Shown piece after piece: positions 22,001-22,317 of a stretch of 22,317 bases of DNA; the stretch's first letter is position 1; the number at the start of each line of letters is the position of its first letter. A program made the position numbers and the translations under genes. The notes under the pieces are model-generated. The model was not told the origin of the DNA. It did not search any database and saw only the letters and a program-made list of their open reading frames with translations. Source of the stretch: a virus. Location of the stretch: positions 1-22,317 of IMG/VR virus record IMGVR_UViG_3300009790_000083, one strand, 5' to 3'.

Positions 22001-22317
22001 TGGTAATAACGTTGGAGACTTTACTTCTGCAGAAGATGGAAGAGTAAGAAAACTATCTTTCTATGACAAGCAAGGAACTGGTTTCTTTAATAGTGGTCAA
22101 ATTATAAGAAGTAGAGATACTAAAGCAGAAGTTATTGGTTATAATCAAGCACGTGATATTGTTTATCTTGGTAAGATAGGCAGAACTCAGTCAAATGGTG
22201 AAGATTATTACAACTTTACCTTTAGTGCAGATGCTAAATTAGATACTACACAGAAGAAATTTGGTTTAACTTCATTAGAACTTGCTGCAGCAGATTATAT
22301 TAGCACTCCATCAACTA
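10071..22317 (+). CDS. Giant gp7-like baseplate/virion structural protein (at least 4,082 aa, 3' end outside window)
   Basis: I read this frame codon by codon from ATG 10071 to the right edge and found no stop. Three segments resemble the conserved C-terminal part of T4 gp7. Residues about 10-60 have TPEFIRSDYTLFNKFIEYY. Residues about 665-730 have KDFYSSKGTSYSIAYLFKLL. Residues 3461-3500 have YYYQDFSYAVKS and NVHPASFKVFGEL. Between and after them lie beta-rich modules: FDG-type modules (10470-10940 and near 20796-20998), G-x-G-Y repeat arrays, a YHYH domain (residues about 1375-1550), a propeller-like region (about 1829-2223), a LamG-like domain (about 2224-2427), a GHQYLFDLSHSS element (2869) and a second LamG-like start (from 4051). 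gp7 is a peripheral wedge arm in T4, and the gene position after 25-6 agrees. It begins five bases after gp6 with no clear ribosome binding site, suggesting coupling. No signal peptide is seen. Confidence 0.9.
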   Translation, partial: MTNINKVSQAINAQTPEFIRSDYTLFNKFIEYYYRSQEKTGLGQNLLNNFLQYLDIDKLDISILDGATKVVEDVKSTDETIVVESIDTFLEKNGSVLIGDEVIYYEKTTSAPNIALSPGISYNQVKLKWTGLANPLRSFDGTTRSFPLTSQNNPVAPPSAQHLIVSVYGETLIPNTDYTISGTNIVFTTAPRQKLASDGESFTYITYLSGFVENTIVGTDNISNTFGDNKRQFTLTRNGVRYAPEITEYVVAVYDNKLLIPKVDFFLDDDQFIFKDAPLNGRALSVYCIEAPIPSFGSNAVGYSRVNDAGNVTSIAINANGTNYRFEYPPKVSINSDTGSGASATALVNGIKSVSLLDGGKGYSDTNPPTVVIQSPTKTGSSIASVKATVTNGEVSGLEVTNSGSGYTFTPRLTFLQPGGAILGAPTVTSGQITGTIPITNAGQGYTTVPTIYVDEPTGANPIKANLRAVLTDGKVTGVTIINAGQGYETVPRIAIIDPVGAQILQTSVDGDGRVINIEILSGGSGYEDTPSVYIVDDRVNDQGTYIGGTGATAIASIFNGQIIDINITNFGTGYSAVTPPKIVIQAPPSAEASATIGLNEVTGFTVNQQGSGYTKAQFEGCARAASAIKEYTEDGNAVFSNNTIAAAATKDTAVKCLDAVFVKRLLDKYTEQFLPDVPSLDYTKIDVRNSIKTIKDFYSSKGTSYSIAYLFKLLYGETVSISYPKDQIIKPSDATWSIDTILRATLVSGNPDNIRDGLLTQDADIADTNVLAASALIENFISIKTSETEIFELVLSEETISGTFTVPYKTRLAEPLSTTAGIITVDSTIGWPERNGEFVIGSGATAEIVQYKEKSLNQFIECTRSVNGIVEDWDSATEIASNFKVYVNKGTSQEVVMNIVGIVDAEQTTLTDTGSYYLPGDKLTVSKLGGTGDGSDLKTWLYNVKKLITVTSISYGGVNNQSATVTCANAHGLLVGDQVTVYGANPIIYNGSFFVTSRDSATVFQYQLPQPATVVPQGNILVSVDLNKGKSDNTAILNVIGPYTTNVQNTFFNDTHVYVASTGIPNYEIGPFPGSALLPGNQRKLNRFPKTSQTISTKNLISSNVPVGTWVNGVSIWSYKSKLTKTFGAVTAIAITTAGKDYDAASPPAMTIDGGGGSGATASVTVDGSISEITVTSGGSGYTSSPLVSIVGGNGAGAAATAIITKGVVSRILINDGGKGYTSQPQITIVGGGGSGANATASVRGPIKSVAITSGGASYTSVPTVSLSSGSGAVAQAIVNDGRIISIAIISAGSGYTTAPTVTIQGVGFGAIARATIDTDGENAGRVTNIEIVNKGINYVQGTTLINLTSIGSEATFTPSVFQWTYNLQATSTFDAAKGAVFEGYNNEYGGEYAHLSNPQKLRYILGDNLFQNTDGAIKEQETQLAHSPIIGWAFDGNPIYGPYGYTDPTDQTSTITKLNTSYRLKTNLVYDVINNPYPSRTAGPLLTDETAGNFVEDYEYVFGLGALDQYNGRFCKTPDFPDGRYVYFVTIDATEDGNPLFPYVIGPSYNSVVDTWNLSPNAIQQNIPTGVVRYRDPYENVDIDVERTPNAASNALTMENGDILLFDAEDDNRDGVIESDEVPRQMYEESPLQLFDYFPKVKFDSKVDIEVETTTKFEDASVTGFTVENPGKNYQVDDRLVFDNAGTDGSGVSARVSRITGETVSAYTFENISGLNYGVLKTEVPHNIVAGDQVFVDYTPIMANTNKTFIVRQFKGIEQIVVDQTGSGYNTDIPPSVIIDGDGSSGKLEAIVSSVGSIDTINILNSGSGYTKNPRVILTHPQIFKKADYYISKISNNNYVRINDVHVADNKESYLCGMTKDASGNQVAFVAKVSATGVKQWERTLESNTGQNYTEFQKIFVDGNNIWVVGGNKPNGNMLSAYNPDIILAKYTQAENGLSATLTFQKGYAGISGSTRADYVTSLKKYSDTRFIIAGYTNTNSGAPFDAWIASIDTTGNFAIKRKLATTNASEKITDVIVNGTDIYLCMEVATTSTEGDVDPAIAKVTLGVNAFTVDWIKQYTNVLYSTLDTSICIDEFNEIYLTATLRLKSDDTTRDSFWVGKVDATGDLLWNYRYVAPGRDISLAKKSVIDIFGDLNVAFTRTNNTNTYKTVDSVKIGYDGKVKNHSTNSFTNDNVEGLTVHSLDVDNSGDIHLYGQTNYNRNEFIFDFASNELVDVTGHYTLNSTGATNAITLSGNLAKIYGYNPAGLNSSWINAYLDVSSASLGTKLGNDWTLEFFVHRVSSESQTLSQTNQTLFGIGGAQDATGGLWLGYDMSSGKLQFAATNNTTALSGATPVESTQTNMFANNSWQVIGVKKEGNDFKVYVNGIQVITGIISNTALGGKTLYFGNQVGWGTGAGDFKKERQGQFYIDNIRLRNRAVVPTVPNDIQNLPPTDTFALGYTWNDTSWFTTNLNRYDYIDYVGWGLKVDKDADAARIGTQSTQTNTQIGFTRTAVSPVTGSVLTVTTTGISLASAGLQSLDYDDATISLLQDTETLTYTQDTWSSRTATVPSPGSQKLKVSAVVKDRYFFKVTNTIKIDNVQELTVNQAFNFTVGAKLRLNNDSGTFVNSGYIIKTDTVNNKVYLAVNNNAWSDDLNTGKLVTEQFNEQSTYGIVGPIPNDTNIIQNYVFSMVNNTTPGTFDIDLDDYNLDGTGYNAGGGQNLDGFAKFKPFQVADYSVKIEEVAGGSPYIVGSVVNIAASNISFNATYTTAQVTGLTAVTKITLTANLNKTLQVTAVANTNEVYVITATSHYLNKSEIIYVDGNPSQTVGGTVYDEYDGAFAVDTIVSPLEFTYKLPTVAITDPATSAGTVSIFVKSPTLKMYYGHQYLFDLSHSSLVGGNLSFSKDNLYKLEYSFNSIERIGIPGVTGGGQPSPSVKLKIDKDIVTNISYYFDPSRTGDTSPVVAGSYLDVVESPYKGTFDITSTSGQTITKGPDTFKFLLANEPEGNASISQTSYSTSSLKAVGSINAIRIVNPGGFYTKLPIVTGITSTRKIERATIEEPGTEYAVGTYNGVPIAGDGEGGLVQITVQDGLDDDGVTIPGQITSVVVTAAGKGYTTATVDIDSVPGILGAGLTGSGAKVNVIIPPFGTEASIFTKGDKVGKIKKLKNNNFGYDYPHDYTLRPEITFPLNAQLTSTSILSSITVTNPGSGYSLAPAVIITGGGGTGATAESSIKNGRLDNIVVKDPGAGYSSTPTISLRSSFNYVVNLDLGLLQFAYPHGIVNGAAVSVAVTDTGDGADFPLAAGAIGRLNATTTYYAIAGAANSLEADQLKLAITSSNAALGDAISFVNAGEGRQSVLTESFGGAAEANVITSTFLEGELVYQGDTLDVATATGYVSTNSGWQIGPRILKIVDYTGTFANGQKITGVISKSSGTISDLKVARGVLEIGSITKTTGQFIDDVGKPSEIIQKIQDSYYYQDFSYAVKSAVSISDWKEILIRNVHPASFKVFGELNLNEYGQIPNKDTFFQLTKSVELAQEAIVPNIQNFALVEPIYTEFNNTEVLFRQKRLTSSENILTSVVQRIDDISNLFDGERIAFPLTVNQNNVVANANQLMIVLNGVVQNPETSFNIQQDSIVFSEPPSPPASVKYANITVSQIQTVAFTFTNISGIFPNIGNPLVGSSSNARLIVTNVTGNTVSGYITEGTFVIGELVSVGATGFSAILATNTAVSNIGLFTFGENVTNLTGDTAKVEQINLATGQETPSAQLRYAVGPSTTSIEVIPYGGASLSPVAAGTFETTKNYQFGSEIFLVNSITDNAESTTLGVSRGQVGTQAVAQQENTPIYSTVIAVTNSLTLSKTAGTYKSTPGLFDIQLNDVIIGAQSGVVASVASTSAYQDPTTNEFIGQVNISPGSSFFGLLFNRITSSSYPNVVLDNISQSQVNVVDFTDNATAFDSKFPANELINNYVIPYDNAVGSIVQDEYVRNYKINYGNNVGDFTSAEDGRVRKLSFYDKQGTGFFNSGQIIRSRDTKAEVIGYNQARDIVYLGKIGRTQSNGEDYYNFTFSADAKLDTTQKKFGLTSLELAAADYISTPST
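10144..10165. repeat. 22-bp perfect palindrome inside the giant gene
   Basis: The 22 bases centred between 10154 and 10155 are perfectly self-complementary (core TTCAATAAATTTATTGAA). They encode LFNKFIEY, part of the first gp7-like segment, so protein constraint explains the codons but not the symmetry. The palindrome lies 73 bases after the start codon. It could form an mRNA hairpin or bind a dimeric protein, or be chance in AT-rich DNA. Confidence 0.6.
11019..11925 (+). repeat. Array A of G-x-G-Y beta repeats
   Basis: At least seven protein repeats of 39-48 residues occur here, each with a pattern like V-x-I-x-N-x-G-x-G-Y-x-x-x-P-x-I-x-I followed by a G-A-x-A strand. The Gly of the G-Y turn falls at 11154, 11286, 11403, 11529, 11646, 11790 and 11907. 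Adjacent units keep nucleotide identity, for example the same 18 bases at 11391-11408 and 11517-11534, 126 bases apart, suggesting fairly recent tandem duplication. A regular beta structure is inferred. Confidence 0.75.
13464..14115 (+). repeat. Array B of G-x-G-Y beta repeats
   Basis: Six units of about 35-38 residues, with turns AGKDY, GGSGY, GGKGY, GGASY, AGSGY and KGINY, separated by glycine-rich G-G-G-G-S-G-A loops. It is more regular than array A and lies directly before the YHYH domain, perhaps as a stalk holding it. Confidence 0.75.
14190..14715 (+). other. YHYH-type domain inside the giant protein
   Basis: Residues about 1375-1550 contain SPIIGWAFDGNPIYGPYGY (from 14355) and NGRFCKTPDFPDGRYVYF (from 14607), followed by FPYVIGPSY. 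These match the hallmark motifs I know from YHYH-domain proteins (G-x-A-x-D-G-x-P-I-Y-G and a later N-G-R-F...Y...Y-F element). The function of YHYH domains is not established; several occur in phage structural and bacterial secreted proteins. Confidence 0.75.
15066..15540 (+). repeat. Array C: three dispersed G-x-G-Y-type repeats
   Basis: Three repeat units with turns PGKNY, TGSGY and SGSGY. The first is separated from the other two by a PHNIVAGDQVFV module of the kind also seen near 12966 and 18440. This short array links the YHYH domain to the propeller-like region. Confidence 0.6.
15555..16740 (+). other. Propeller-like region of the giant protein
   Basis: Residues about 1829-2223 show repeated blade-like strands: IWVVGGNKPNG, FIIAGYTNTNSGAPFDAWIA, IYLCMEVATT, EIYLTATLRL and FWVGKVDATGDLLW, each followed by a short A-K-x or K-x-D turn. 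This recalls SBBP/Kelch-like beta-propellers. Blade count and closure cannot be judged by eye. Confidence 0.5.
16740..17350 (+). other. LamG/concanavalin-A-like domain of the giant protein
   Basis: Residues about 2224-2427 contain DWTLEFFVHR, then NSWQVIGVKKEGNDFKVYVN, LYFGNQVGWGTG and GQFYIDNIRL. This series of strands is typical of Laminin_G_3-type jelly-roll domains, often used for carbohydrate or surface binding. A second copy appears to begin at 22221 (ADAKLDTTQKKFGLTSLEL) and runs off the window. Confidence 0.7.
19095..19800 (+). repeat. Array D of G-x-G-Y-type repeats
   Basis: About five units with turns PGGFY, PGTEY, AGKGY, PGSGY and PGAGY, the third enclosing a longer acidic loop (QDGLDDDGVT). 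It precedes the third gp7-like segment by roughly 210 residues. Confidence 0.65.
20796..20998 (+). repeat. FDG-type fibre module, third copy
   Basis: LFDGERIAFPLTVNQNN, then QLMIVLNGVVQNPETSFNI and SIVFSEPP form a module (about 65 residues) that also occurs twice near the N-terminus: 10470-10695 (SFDGTTRSFPLTS, LIVSVYGETLIP) and 10735-10942 (TFGDNKRQFTLTR, YVVAVYDNKLLIP). Such modules are frequent in cyanophage tail fibre proteins, as I recall. Confidence 0.6.

Overview
The window looks like part of the genome of a marine T4-like myovirus, most probably a cyanophage of Prochlorococcus or Synechococcus. The DNA is AT-rich and every gene found lies on the plus strand. Genes are packed with 1-17 nt overlaps or 2 nt gaps. 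gp25 and gp6 baseplate wedge proteins are recognisable, and a bilin-pathway enzyme (heme oxygenase) sits among the structural genes, as is typical of cyanophage accessory content. A cluster of TTTTCCACA boxes, the DnaA-box form I associate with cyanobacteria, fits such a host. A SAR11 myophage is the main alternative.

Layout. (1) 1-1581: a run of tiny hypothetical genes, with a weak terminator-like hairpin near 555-578. (2) 1582-2333: an apparent early-type island. It holds four TTTTCCACA-like boxes (1585-1679), a consensus sigma70 promoter (TTGACA-N17-TATAAT, 1738-1766), two small genes and a strong intrinsic terminator (2306-2333). (3) 2334-3241: a short non-coding stretch with a late-promoter-like ATAAATA, then small genes including an AbrB-like protein and a coiled-coil protein. 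(4) 3225-6330: a cysteine-rich 804-residue virion protein, a PAAR-like tail-tip protein and a 49-residue basic protein. (5) 6327-7588: heme oxygenase and a 2-oxoglutarate/Fe(II) oxygenase, head to tail. (6) 7619-10065: gp25 and gp6. (7) 10071 to the right edge: one uninterrupted reading frame of at least 4,082 codons, absent from simple ORF lists because it has no stop inside the window.

The giant frame occupies the T4 gene 7 position (25-6-7 order). It carries three short segments that resemble the conserved C-terminal part of T4 gp7, but they are separated by about 600 and about 2,750 residues of beta-rich modules. These modules include arrays of G-x-G-Y repeats, a YHYH domain, a propeller-like region, a LamG-like domain and FDG-type fibre modules; a second LamG-like domain starts at the right edge. 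My reading is a baseplate wedge protein that has been turned into a very large decorated, possibly adhesive, structure. This is the most striking object in the window.

Together, regions 4, 6 and 7 build the baseplate and tail tip. The two oxygenases probably act in the infected cell, although their position leaves virion association open. All functions are inferred from sequence recognition without database searches.
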